From: CAYFRC01 sp050946115
GTDB taxonomy: Bacteria > Bacillota > Clostridia > Christensenellales > Aristaeellaceae
NCBI GenBank assembly: GCA_050946115.1
Contig: JBMNUF010000008.1
Coordinates: 54,193-118,192, forward strand
Direction: 5' to 3'
DNA length: 64,000 bases
A program made the position numbers and the translations under genes. Shown here in pieces: positions 9,188 through 17,470 of this stretch (position 1 is its first letter; every line of letters starts with the position of its first letter). The notes under the pieces were generated by a model. It was not told where the DNA came from. It saw only the letters and a list, made by a program, of their open reading frames with translations, and did no database searches.

Positions 9188-10936
9188 TCAGGGACGGCCT
9201 GCGGGATGCGCAAGGTAGGCGGCCTGGAGGTCTTCAAAGATGGGGTTGATGCGCTCGAAGGAGGCGTCATACGCCTCGGAGCACCACGCCCACGCGTCGG
9301 CTTCGCCGGCGGCCGCGAGGTCGTCCAGCACGTCCTGTACGAGGGCGTTGAACGTATCGTCGTCCTCCGCCATGACCAATTCCGCCGCATACTGGAACAG
9401 GATGTCGTTGCAGTTGGTCATGGTGCGCTGGATATCCAGCGGGATATCGGTGATGCCGAGGGTGACGAGCAGCCCGCGCTCGCCGACAAGGGTCGTGGTG
9501 TTGCCCTCGTCGATGATGGAGCAGTGGTATGCGGAGGGCGTATCAAAGCCATAGGTCTTTGCGTAGTCCTGGTCGAGCTTGGTCAGGGACAGCTTGCGGT
9601 AGGTCTGCTCGTTGAACAGGTCGTAGAAGTAGCCGTCCGGATGCGTGCCGGTGTTCGTCCAGACGGACAGCTCCCAATAGCCGCCCCACACGCCGCCGGT
9701 CGCCTCGACAAACGCGTTGGAGCCGTAGCCGTATTCCGAGGCGGCCTGCACGATGTTCTCGAAGAGGTAGGGCTTGCCGTTCTCGTCGTAATCCCAGTGT
9801 ACGCCCTGAACGCCGCTGAAAATCATGCGGCTGGTGTCGGGATCGTGATAGAAGTTCATGACGGCTGCCGCCGCTTCCCAGTTTTCGGTGTTGGCATTGA
9901 TAAAGGTATAGTCGTTGGGCGCGTAGCCGCAGGGCGTCAAAAAGTCCGCGTGGATGACGGCGCCCTTGGACGGGACCATGACGAAGCCCTTGAGCGTCTC
10001 CGGATCGTCCATCGCGTTCAGGTTGTACATGCTGTTGTCGCGGCTGCGCGTCGCGACGTAGACGCCCGCCTTGACCTTCTCGCTCAGTTCGGAAGAGGTC
10101 ATGGAGAAGCAGTCCGGGTCGAGCAGGCCCGCGTTCCACATGTCGTTATAGAAGCGAATGTCTACCCAGAAGGGAGAACGTGCGAGATCGGTGTAGCCGT
10201 CAATCAGCGTGCCGTCGACGACGGAAGCTTCATACAGGAAGCCTTCGTAGGTGGGGCGGGTCGCCGCTTCCGCGATGTAGCGGCCGCGGGAATACCAGTC
10301 CGCGAGGTTGGTGCCCGACATGCCGATGCCGTACATCGCGGCGCCGTCTTCGGTCACGCCGCCTGCGGCTTCGACCATCTGCTTCAGCACGTCGACATAG
10401 TCGCGGTCGTCCTTGATTTCGGGCATGCCGATCTGCTTATACAGATCCCAGCGCACGATGTAACCGCGGATGTTGCGGTCATTGGAGCCGGCGTACTCAA
10501 CGCCCTGTCCGGGGACGAAGAAGTACAGGTTTCCGGTGCCGCCGGACATCTGCATCCTGAGGATGGAGGTGCAGGTGTCATAGATGGGGTTGAGGTAGTT
10601 GGGAATGTGCTCCTCGAGGATGGGGTCCAGGTTCAGCGCCATGTTGTTCGCCATGATGTTGGACAAAAACGCATACTCGCTGATGACGATGTCCGTCAGT
10701 TCGTTGGAGGCGAGCATGAGCCCCAGCTTCTCGGTGTTCGTATACACGGCCTGCAGGAAGATGTTCTCCTGTTCGAGAAGTTTCTTGTTCTCGACGGTGT
10801 CGTTGAAGTAGTCCGGTACCTGCCAGGTGGTGGCGATGGTCACGACCTTGGGTTCCGCCGCATCCGCAAGGGATACACAGGGCAGGATCGCGAGCAGCAT
10901 CGTCAGCACGATGAGGATGGAAAGGGTTCTCTTCAT
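9188..10936 (-). CDS. Extracellular solute-binding protein of the sugar ABC transporter (LplA-like)
   Basis: 582 residues from the ATG at 10936, with GGGAGG 7 bases upstream. Residues 1-25 form a signal peptide; the only cysteine, in LAILPCVSLADA, does not fit a lipobox because Pro is at -1, so it may be released or anchored another way. The length and the sequence after the signal peptide resemble the large LplA-type binding proteins that accompany LplB/LplC permeases. It is the first gene of the transporter operon, transcribed from 10984-11012. The substrate cannot be read from the sequence. Confidence 0.85.
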   Translation of the reverse strand: MKRTLSILIVLTMLLAILPCVSLADAAEPKVVTIATTWQVPDYFNDTVENKKLLEQENIFLQAVYTNTEKLGLMLASNELTDIVISEYAFLSNIMANNMALNLDPILEEHIPNYLNPIYDTCTSILRMQMSGGTGNLYFFVPGQGVEYAGSNDRNIRGYIVRWDLYKQIGMPEIKDDRDYVDVLKQMVEAAGGVTEDGAAMYGIGMSGTNLADWYSRGRYIAEAATRPTYEGFLYEASVVDGTLIDGYTDLARSPFWVDIRFYNDMWNAGLLDPDCFSMTSSELSEKVKAGVYVATRSRDNSMYNLNAMDDPETLKGFVMVPSKGAVIHADFLTPCGYAPNDYTFINANTENWEAAAAVMNFYHDPDTSRMIFSGVQGVHWDYDENGKPYLFENIVQAASEYGYGSNAFVEATGGVWGGYWELSVWTNTGTHPDGYFYDLFNEQTYRKLSLTKLDQDYAKTYGFDTPSAYHCSIIDEGNTTTLVGERGLLVTLGITDIPLDIQRTMTNCNDILFQYAAELVMAEDDDTFNALVQDVLDDLAAAGEADAWAWCSEAYDASFERINPIFEDLQAAYLAHPAGRP

Positions 10937-10959
10937 GTTGGTTCCTCCCGTCTTAAATT

Positions 10960-11012
10960 TGGGACGCATCCCAGATGCTTTTGATTGTAGCACGAAAGCG
11001 ACATCGTGTCAA
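10960..11012 (-). promoter_or_regulatory. Promoter and palindrome of the sugar transporter operon
   Basis: Minus-strand TTGACA (11007-11012) and TACAAT (10984-10989) are separated by 17 bp. Just downstream, at roughly +4 to +17, lies TGGGA-CGCA-TCCCA (10960-10973), an inverted repeat placed to act as a repressor site or as a 5' mRNA hairpin. Confidence 0.75.
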
Positions 11013-11088
11013 TCGGAAATTCCAAATTATTGGCGATTTGGCACGAAATCGCGCGCGGAATATCGGGCGGCATGATGGAAGGTTTACG

Positions 11089-11129
11089 GAAAACGACGAC
11101 GCCCGCCGCTTCCTCGCGAATCGGCGGGC
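11089..11129 (-). terminator. Terminator of the aldolase/reductase/dehydrogenase operon
   Basis: Minus-strand hairpin GCCCGCCG...CGGCGGGC followed by GTCGTCGTTTTCC, 16 bases beyond the alcohol dehydrogenase stop. It separates that operon from the transporter promoter. Confidence 0.75.
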
Positions 11130-11145
11130 GCGCGCTTCAAAAGGG

Positions 11146-12222
11146 TTATGCGTTTTCGGTGCCGTCGAACACCACAGCGACCTTGCCGCAGTGCCCGCTC
11201 GCCATGAGCGCGTACGCCTTGTCCGCGTCCTTTAGGGCGAAGCGGTGGGTGATGAGGTCTTCGGGGTGGATGTTCCAGCGCACGAGGCGCTCGACGAGAT
11301 CCTCCATGTTCGCCAGGTTCGTGACCCAGCTGCCGTAGAGGGCTTTCTGCGGGTGGATCAGGTCGGGCGAGGGGTCGAAGTGCACGGAATTTCCCTCGCC
11401 GATGAAGGCGATCTTGCCCCACTGGCGCGCACCGCGCAGCGCGACTTGGCGGCCCGAATCGCTCGCGGAGGCATCGAAGGATTTTTCGCAGCCGAAGCCG
11501 CCGGTGACTTCCTTAATTTTGTCGACGACGTCGTCTGTGGGTTTGAACACATGGTCCACGAGGTTTAGCTTTTTCGCGAGCTCGATGCGCTCGTCGGACA
11601 TTTCAACGCCTATCAGCTTGTCCGCGCCGAGCGCCTTGCACAGCATGAGGCACGCGAGCCCCACCGGCCCCAAACCGACCACCAATACCGCGTCGTTGCC
11701 CGATACGCCTTGCACCTTCATGATCGCCTCATACGCCGTGCCGAAGCCGCACGCGACCTGCGCGCCGTCCGCGTAGGAAAGCTCGTCCGGCAGCGCGACG
11801 AGGTCGTTTTCGTCGCAGAGCATGTATTCCGCCATGCCGCCGTCGCGCTGCCAGCCGTATGCCGCGCGCAGTGGGCTGGAGCAGGAAATCTGATAGCCCA
11901 TGCGGCAGTCGTGGCACAGCCCGCAGCCGTGGATGTGGTACACGATGACCCTGTCGCCCTCTTTGAAGCGCTTGAGCCCCGGCCCCTCTTGAACGATGAT
12001 GCCGCAGGGCTCGTGGCCCGCGATCATGCCGGGGATATAGCCCTCCGCGCCCTTTCCGGTGTGCTCGCGGTAGATGCAGCGGATGTCGCTTCCGCAGATG
12101 GTGGACGCCATCGTCTTGACGAGCACCTGCCCGTGGCCGGGAACCGGGATGTCGAATTGTTTCAGCTCCACCGTGGAGTTGCCGGGCAGGATCGCGCCGA
12201 GCATGGTTTTGGTTTCAGGCAT
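11146..12222 (-). CDS. Zinc-dependent alcohol/polyol dehydrogenase (MDR family)
   Basis: 358 residues. The catalytic zinc region reads ICGSD near residue 43 and GHE near 70; the structural zinc motif is CGLCHDCRMGYQISC near 100-114; the nucleotide-binding Rossmann motif is VGLGPVG near residue 180. The enzyme interconverts alcohols or sugar alcohols with ketones or aldehydes using NAD(P). It is the third gene of an operon with the KDPG aldolase-VOC fusion and an aldo-keto reductase (gaps of 18 and 19 bases), which suggests work on a sugar, sugar acid or polyol. RBS is AGGAGGG. The exact substrate is unknown. Confidence 0.88.
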   Translation of the reverse strand: MPETKTMLGAILPGNSTVELKQFDIPVPGHGQVLVKTMASTICGSDIRCIYREHTGKGAEGYIPGMIAGHEPCGIIVQEGPGLKRFKEGDRVIVYHIHGCGLCHDCRMGYQISCSSPLRAAYGWQRDGGMAEYMLCDENDLVALPDELSYADGAQVACGFGTAYEAIMKVQGVSGNDAVLVVGLGPVGLACLMLCKALGADKLIGVEMSDERIELAKKLNLVDHVFKPTDDVVDKIKEVTGGFGCEKSFDASASDSGRQVALRGARQWGKIAFIGEGNSVHFDPSPDLIHPQKALYGSWVTNLANMEDLVERLVRWNIHPEDLITHRFALKDADKAYALMASGHCGKVAVVFDGTENA

Positions 12223-12240
12223 GAGAAAACCCTCCTGTTC

Positions 12241-13221
12241 TTATTTTGTGATCGTTCCGTCGATGTCCCACAGGTCCAGCCAGCTCTTCGCGCCCTCCCA
12301 GAGAAACACCTGCCCCTTGATCATGCGGCTGTTGCGGTCGAGCGAGCGCATGATGTGCATTTCCTCCGCCGTGAGCGGGTCTTCCGTGACGGCTTTGAAG
12401 TTCGAGAGGATTTGCGGCGGCTTGACCGAAAACGGAATCGGAATCTGGCCGCGCTGCACCGCCCACTTCAGGCAGATGAGCGCGGGATGGACGTTGTGCC
12501 GCTGCGCGATCTCGACCAAGGGCGGCATTTCCATATCGACGACGTCGTCTTCCGCCTTGTCGCGCTCCGGGCGGGAGGGCGAACCGAGCGGGCAGTAGCC
12601 GACAGGTTGGATGTCGTTATCCAGCGAGTACTGAAACAATTCGCCCTGCTGGAAGGAGGGATGCAGCTCCATCTCGTTCAGAACGGGCTTGATCTTCGCG
12701 TCGCGCAAAATCAGGCGGAGCTTGGGAATGGTGACGTTGCTCACGCCGGGGTTGCGCACGAGCCCTTCTTCGACGAGGCTTTCGAGCGCGCGCCACGTTT
12801 CCATGAAATTCTCGTGGATATAGGGCTTGGAATCGGGGTTGCGCGCGTCCACGCTGCAGCCGGGCGCGTGGTAATTCGGGAACGGCCAGTGGATGAAGTA
12901 CGCATCCAGATAGTCGAGGCGCAGGTCGGACAGGGATTTCTTGCAGGAGGCGATGAGGTCCTTGGGCTTGTGGCAGTCGTTCCACACCTTGGACATGATA
13001 AACAGCGACTTTCTGTCGACGCCGCCCTTCATGGCATTTTCGAGCGCGACGCCGACCTCCCGCTCGTTGCCGTAGCAGGCGGCGCAGTCGATTAGCCTGT
13101 AGCCGACGGAAATCGCGTATTCCACCGCGCTCGCGATCTGCTGCGCGTTGTATTTATCGGAACCGAAGGTGCCCAGCCCGATAATGGGAATGGAGTCGCC
13201 CGAGGAAAGAAGACGGGTCAT
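12241..13221 (-). CDS. Aldo/keto reductase
   Basis: 326 residues, one AKR (beta/alpha)8 barrel. The catalytic tetrad is visible: Asp in RLIDCA, Tyr in CYGNE, Lys in MSKVWN and His in FIHWPF. NADPH-dependent reduction of an aldehyde or ketosugar is expected. It is the middle gene of the operon that starts with the KDPG aldolase fusion, 19 bases from each neighbour, and has GGGAGGG as RBS. Together with the zinc dehydrogenase it provides two redox steps for the same catabolic route, possibly the reduction and isomerisation of a uronate-type compound (inference). Confidence 0.9.
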   Translation of the reverse strand: MTRLLSSGDSIPIIGLGTFGSDKYNAQQIASAVEYAISVGYRLIDCAACYGNEREVGVALENAMKGGVDRKSLFIMSKVWNDCHKPKDLIASCKKSLSDLRLDYLDAYFIHWPFPNYHAPGCSVDARNPDSKPYIHENFMETWRALESLVEEGLVRNPGVSNVTIPKLRLILRDAKIKPVLNEMELHPSFQQGELFQYSLDNDIQPVGYCPLGSPSRPERDKAEDDVVDMEMPPLVEIAQRHNVHPALICLKWAVQRGQIPIPFSVKPPQILSNFKAVTEDPLTAEEMHIMRSLDRNSRMIKGQVFLWEGAKSWLDLWDIDGTITK

Positions 13222-13240
13222 ATGGATCCCTCCCTATGAT

Positions 13241-14185
13241 TTATTTTTTGATCAGCTGTACGGCGAATCCGGCGAATTCCTCTTGGAGGAAGACGGCGGT
13301 GTTGCCGCTTTTTTCGGTGTCGACGGAAAAACCCCGCTTTTCCATGGCGAAGACGGCGCGCCTGAGGTCGTTCGTGCCGATAGAGATATACCCTGCTTTG
13401 CCTTTTGTGGGCGCCCACGTGAGGTCGAGGCCGTCATCCCCCGAAAAGCGCGCATTTCCCGCATCGCAGAATTTCCAACCGAGCATTTTCGAGAAGCTCT
13501 CCGCTGCGCGGCGCACTTCCTCTTCCGAGGCGAAGTACATGCCCATGCCGCAGATGGAAAAGCCGAGCATCGCATCCACCGCGTCGCGCGTTAAGCGCTC
13601 GATTTTGTCCCAGTCCTTCGCTTTGACCGCATCTGTCGGCACCATCCAGCTCCCGCCGACCGCCATGACCTTGGGAAAGGCGAGGTATTCACCCATGTTT
13701 TCGCGGGTGATGCCGCCCGTAGGCACAAAGGAGATGCCGCCGTAGGGCGCGGATATCGCCCTGACGGTTTTGATGCCGCCCATGGCTTCTGCGGGGAAGA
13801 ACTTTACGGCATGCAGCCCCAGCCCGATCGTCCGCTCGATGTCGGATGGCGTGGCGCAGCCGGGCAGCACGGGGATGCCGTTTTTGACGCAGTGGGAGAC
13901 GACCTCGGGATTGAGCCCGGGGGATACGATAAACGATGCGCCCGCATCCACCGCGCGCTTTGCCTGCTCCACGGTGAGAACCGTCCCCGCGCCGAGGAGG
14001 ATGTCGGGCAGCGCCGCGCGCGCGTTTCGGAGAGCCTGCTCCGCCGCGTCCGTTCGGAACGTGATTTCCGCAGCGGGAATGCCGCCCCTTTGCAGCGCGG
14101 CGCAGAGCGGCGCCGCATCCCGCGCGTCTTCGATTTTGATGACAGGTACGATGCCGATTCGGGAAAGCGTATCGAAAATTTTCAC
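13241..14185 (-). CDS. KDPG/KHG aldolase fused to a C-terminal VOC (glyoxalase-like) domain
   Basis: 314 residues. Residues 1-210 are a class I KDPG/4-hydroxy-2-oxoglutarate aldolase: the catalytic Glu in AEITFRT, the GAGTVL loop, and the Schiff-base Lys in HAVKFFPAEA. Residues about 215-314 form an extra domain beginning GFSICGMGMYFASEEE, with the pattern of a VOC/glyoxalase module. The aldolase cleaves 2-keto-3-deoxy-6-phosphogluconate to pyruvate and glyceraldehyde 3-phosphate. The VOC part could bind a metal or ligand. Similar fusions occur in Clostridia. It is the first gene of the operon, transcribed from 14218-14246 with a GGGGGG RBS. Confidence 0.88.
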   Translation of the reverse strand: MKIFDTLSRIGIVPVIKIEDARDAAPLCAALQRGGIPAAEITFRTDAAEQALRNARAALPDILLGAGTVLTVEQAKRAVDAGASFIVSPGLNPEVVSHCVKNGIPVLPGCATPSDIERTIGLGLHAVKFFPAEAMGGIKTVRAISAPYGGISFVPTGGITRENMGEYLAFPKVMAVGGSWMVPTDAVKAKDWDKIERLTRDAVDAMLGFSICGMGMYFASEEEVRRAAESFSKMLGWKFCDAGNARFSGDDGLDLTWAPTKGKAGYISIGTNDLRRAVFAMEKRGFSVDTEKSGNTAVFLQEEFAGFAVQLIKK

Positions 14186-14217
14186 GGAAATCCCCCCAAG
14201 CGATATGCCTCAATGCT

Positions 14218-14246
14218 ATTATCGCCCCAAAACGCGAATCTGTCAA
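14218..14246 (-). promoter_or_regulatory. Promoter of the KDPG aldolase operon
   Basis: Minus-strand TTGACA and GATAAT with a 17-bp spacer, 33 bases before the aldolase start. It diverges from the glyceryl-radical-type gene promoter at 14295-14323, with 48 bp between the two -35 boxes, leaving room for a shared regulator. Confidence 0.85.
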
Positions 14247-14294
14247 CCGCAAATGTGCATTTTCAGGCAGCTGTTTGCCTTCGGAAAGAATCGA

Positions 14295-14323
14295 TTGACA
14301 GAGGACTTTTGGGGGTGTATAAT
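14295..14323 (+). promoter_or_regulatory. Consensus promoter of the glycyl radical enzyme operon
   Basis: TTGACA, 17-bp spacer, TATAAT: a perfect sigma-A consensus 22 bases upstream of the ATG at 14345. So strong a core promoter implies control by a repressor or by an element in the leader. Confidence 0.9.
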
Positions 14324-14344
14324 TCATAGTGGGAGGGGATACGT

Positions 14345-16432
14345 ATGACAGAGAGAATCGGTTTCTTGCGAAATGACGCGATCGAGCGCCCCGCGCCGGA
14401 ACTCTTCAGCCCCGAAATGCGCTATCTGTACGCAAAGGGCTGGCAGGAGGCGCGGCATCTGCCGAACCTCAAAATGCGCCAGACGGCGGCGCGCGCGAAA
14501 ATGCTCAGGGGCATGACGCCCGCGATTAACGAATGGGAACTGATCGTCGGCAGGCAGAATTTTGACGTCCTTCTCACGCAGGAGCAAAAGGCGTTTTTGG
14601 AATTTGCCGAAGGCATGATGCCCTATCGCGTGGGGCAGGATTCCCATATGGCGCTCGACTACGAAAAGCTGCTCGCGCTGGGTACGGACGGCATTCGCGG
14701 GGAAATCCGCGCCCGAAAGGCCGCACTCGATACGCGAGAGAATCCCGACGACCTGGAAAAAGAAATCTTCTACGACAACTGCATCACGGTGCTCGATGCG
14801 CTGGACGAACTGGCGGCGCGCTATGCATCGCACGCGAAAGAACTCGCCGCATCGGCAAGTGAACGGCGCAAAAAAGAACTGCTGCAAATTGCAGCCAACC
14901 TCGAAAACGTCCCCAAGCACCCCGCGAAGACGTTTTACGAGGCGCTGCAGGCGATTGAGATATACACCTTCCATTTGGGTGGGCTGTACCAAATGGGGCG
15001 GCCCGACAGGTTCCTGCTCCCCTATTACGAGCGCGACATCGCCTCGGGCGTTCTCACGCGGGAGGGCGCGCTGGAGCTGATCGACTGCTTTTGCCTGCTC
15101 TACAACAAGACCGTGCCGAAGGGGCTTGCGGTCGGCCTGATGGTGGGCGGAAGGGACGGGGACGGCAACCCCGTCGAAAACGAACTGACGAGGCTGTTTT
15201 TGGAGTCCATCCTCGATACGCGGCTGCCGTACCCGGGCGTGGGGCTTTGCGTCACCAGGGAGACGCCTGATGCGCTGTTGCGCCTCGCGGTGAAGGCGCT
15301 GGGGGAGGGGCTGACGCATCCTGCGCTGTTTAACGACGAGGTCATCGCAAGGGGGCTGATGGACAAGGGGCTTCCCTTCGCGGAGGCGGTGAACTACATC
15401 CACTCCACGTGCGTGGAGATCACGCCCATCGCGTCCTCCGGAGTGTGGGTGGCTTCGCCCTATCACAACCTGATGCAGCCGCTGCTCGATATCATCGCGG
15501 AAGACAAAATGCCCGATGCGTTCGATGCGCTGCTGCGGGAATACGAAAAGCGCCTGTCCGAATGCATCTTCCGCTGCGCGCGGGAGGAGAATTTGGGGAG
15601 GATAAGCAGGCGCATCTGGTATACGCACCCCCTGGTGTCCTGCCTCGTGAACGACTGCCTCGAAAAGGGGAAGGACATCGACGAGGGCGGCGCGCGGTAC
15701 GCGTGGGTGATGCCGTCCTTCGTCGGCATGGCGAACCTTGTGGACTCCTTGGCGGCGATCCGAAAGCTCGTATATACCGATAAATCGGTTTCGCCCGCCG
15801 AATACAGGGCCGCGCTGCAAAGCGGGTTCGAGGGGAGAGGCGATCTGTTGCGGAAGATCGACGAATGCCCCAAGTACGGCAACGACGACCCCGAGGCGGA
15901 CGGCCTGGCGCAGAAAATCTCCTCGTGGATCCCCCAAGAGGTCGCGAAGGCGCGCATCTGCTACGGGGAGACGCTGTCGCCGAGCATGTTCTGTTGGGTG
16001 CAGCACGCCGAGATCGGAAAGCGCACGGGCGCGACACCGGACGGAAGGCCCGCGGGCTTCCCGCTGGGCGACGGCTCGGGCCCCGCGCAGGGCAGGGAGC
16101 GCAACGGCGCGACCGCGTCGATCCTCTCGTCCACGTGCTGGGACCATACGCCGTTTATCGGCGGGATCGCGGTGAACATGAAGTTCGGAAAGGCACTGTT
16201 CTCCGAGGAGACGGCGGAAAAGCTGTTGAGCCTCATCCGCGTGTTCATGGCGCGGGGCGGGTTCGAGCTGCAGATCAATACGGTGGACAGGGAAGTGCTT
16301 TTGGACGCCAAGGCGCATCCCGAGCGGCATAAGGATTTGGTGGTGCGCATCGGCGGATACAGCGACTATTTCACCAATCTCTCCCCCGCGATGCAGGAGG
16401 AGCTGTTGCTCAGAACGGAGCACGATTCGTGA
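14345..16432 (+). CDS. Glycyl radical enzyme of unassigned specificity (eliminase-type Cys-Val-Glu active site)
   Basis: 695 residues, shorter than typical ~780-residue members. The active-site cysteine is C356 in IHSTCVEIT; Cys-Val-Glu is the signature of dehydratase/lyase-type glycyl radical enzymes (glycerol, propanediol, hydroxyproline dehydratases, choline lyase) rather than pyruvate formate-lyase. The glycyl radical loop near the C-terminus is VRIGGYSDYF with Gly671 as the radical site. The preceding residues here are His-Ser-Thr instead of the usual Gly. RBS GGGAGGGG. It is followed with a GTGA overlap by its activase. Divergent promoters shared with a KDPG aldolase operon suggest a sugar-acid or polyol substrate (inference). 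It is oxygen sensitive by nature, so the host is an anaerobe. Confidence 0.92.
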   Translation: MTERIGFLRNDAIERPAPELFSPEMRYLYAKGWQEARHLPNLKMRQTAARAKMLRGMTPAINEWELIVGRQNFDVLLTQEQKAFLEFAEGMMPYRVGQDSHMALDYEKLLALGTDGIRGEIRARKAALDTRENPDDLEKEIFYDNCITVLDALDELAARYASHAKELAASASERRKKELLQIAANLENVPKHPAKTFYEALQAIEIYTFHLGGLYQMGRPDRFLLPYYERDIASGVLTREGALELIDCFCLLYNKTVPKGLAVGLMVGGRDGDGNPVENELTRLFLESILDTRLPYPGVGLCVTRETPDALLRLAVKALGEGLTHPALFNDEVIARGLMDKGLPFAEAVNYIHSTCVEITPIASSGVWVASPYHNLMQPLLDIIAEDKMPDAFDALLREYEKRLSECIFRCAREENLGRISRRIWYTHPLVSCLVNDCLEKGKDIDEGGARYAWVMPSFVGMANLVDSLAAIRKLVYTDKSVSPAEYRAALQSGFEGRGDLLRKIDECPKYGNDDPEADGLAQKISSWIPQEVAKARICYGETLSPSMFCWVQHAEIGKRTGATPDGRPAGFPLGDGSGPAQGRERNGATASILSSTCWDHTPFIGGIAVNMKFGKALFSEETAEKLLSLIRVFMARGGFELQINTVDREVLLDAKAHPERHKDLVVRIGGYSDYFTNLSPAMQEELLLRTEHDS

Positions 16433-17325
16433 CGGGGATCGTATTCAACGTGCAGCGCTTCTGCGTGCACGACGGGCCGGGCATACGCACGGCGGTGTTT
16501 TTGAAGGGCTGTCCGCTGCGCTGCGCGTGGTGCCACAACCCGGAGGGGCTCTCCCCGCGCAAACAGCTCATGCTGGATACCGCCAAATGTACGCATTGCG
16601 GCGCGTGCGCCGCGGTGTGCGAAAGGCATACCGTGCGCGGCGGCGTGCATACGATAGACAGGGCGAGCTGCGCGGCGTGCGGAACATGCACGAAGGCTTG
16701 CCCGAACGATGCGCTCGCCGTCGCGGGGAAGGAAATGTCCGTTTCGGAAATCATGAACGTCGTCTTGCGCGATGCACCGTTTTACGCCGAAAGCGGCGGC
16801 GGGCTCACGCTTACGGGCGGGGAGCCGACCCTGCAGGGCGGTTTCGCGCTCGCCTTGGCGAGGGACGCAAGGCGCGAGGGAATCCACGTCGCCGTCGAGA
16901 CGTGCGGATTCGCAAAGCCCGAGGTATTGGCGGCGCTTGCGGAAACCGTGGACCTTTTCCTGTACGACATCAAGGAGACGGATTCCGCGAGGCATTTGGC
17001 GTATACGGGGCAGGGCAACGAACTGATCTTAGAAAACCTTCGGATGCTCGATTCCGCGGGTGCGAAAATCATACTGCGCTGCCCGATCATACCTTCTTTC
17101 AACGACAGGCGCGAGCACTACGAGGGCATCGCGCGCCTCGCAAACGGACTGCGCAATGTTCAAGAGATCGAAATCGAGCCGTACCACCCATTGGGGCTTT
17201 CCAAGGCCGAAAAGTTGGGAATGGCAAAGGATGCGCGGCTTTCGGAGCGCGTCATGCCAAAGGACGATGCGAAACGCATTGCGCGGGAGATTCGCAAGCA
17301 TACGGATGTCCCCGTGAAGCCGTAG
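16429..17325 (+). CDS. Glycyl radical enzyme activating enzyme (radical SAM)
   Basis: 298 residues from GTG at 16429, overlapping the upstream stop as GTGA. It generates the Gly671 radical of its partner from S-adenosylmethionine. The radical SAM motif is C-x3-C-x2-C in GCPLRCAWCHNPEG. Two further four-cysteine ferredoxin-like sites follow at about residues 45-57 (CTHCGACAAVC) and 77-88 (CAACGTCTKAC), the insert typical of activases for eliminase-type enzymes but absent from PFL activase. The SAM-binding TLTGGEPTLQ segment is near residue 125. The operon ends at the terminator 17336-17365. Confidence 0.94.
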   Translation: MTGIVFNVQRFCVHDGPGIRTAVFLKGCPLRCAWCHNPEGLSPRKQLMLDTAKCTHCGACAAVCERHTVRGGVHTIDRASCAACGTCTKACPNDALAVAGKEMSVSEIMNVVLRDAPFYAESGGGLTLTGGEPTLQGGFALALARDARREGIHVAVETCGFAKPEVLAALAETVDLFLYDIKETDSARHLAYTGQGNELILENLRMLDSAGAKIILRCPIIPSFNDRREHYEGIARLANGLRNVQEIEIEPYHPLGLSKAEKLGMAKDARLSERVMPKDDAKRIAREIRKHTDVPVKP

Positions 17326-17335
17326 AAGAACAGAA

Positions 17336-17365
17336 AAAAGCCCCGGCGCGCGTCCGGGGCTTTTG
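17336..17365 (+). terminator. Terminator of the glycyl radical enzyme operon
   Basis: AAAAGCCCCGG-CGCGCGT-CCGGGGCTTTT, 10 bases after the activase stop. Its core is almost identical to the terminator at 18662-18695. Confidence 0.92.
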
Positions 17366-17404
17366 CAACCGTCGGAAAACCTGCTAAGTTTATAGAGAAA
17401 CCCC

Positions 17405-17433
17405 TTGCAATGGGCTTCGATTGGCAGTATAAT
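17405..17433 (+). promoter_or_regulatory. Promoter of the Fic gene
   Basis: TTGCAA, 17-bp spacer, TATAAT, about 38 bases before the preferred ATG at 17471. The predicted transcription start near 17440 argues against using the GTG at 17450. Confidence 0.8.
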
Positions 17434-17470
17434 AGCAACAAAATAGCAGGTGGAAAGCAGGTCGTGTGCA

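Noticed and set aside
14324..16423. 699-codon minus-strand open frame opposite the glycyl radical enzyme, and similar long antisense frames (833-2335, 9206-10984, 26320-27702, 54158-56083)
   Set aside because: They mirror real, recognisable genes on the other strand, have Arg/His/Pro-rich translations without domains and lack RBSs. High-GC codon use keeps the opposite strand open.
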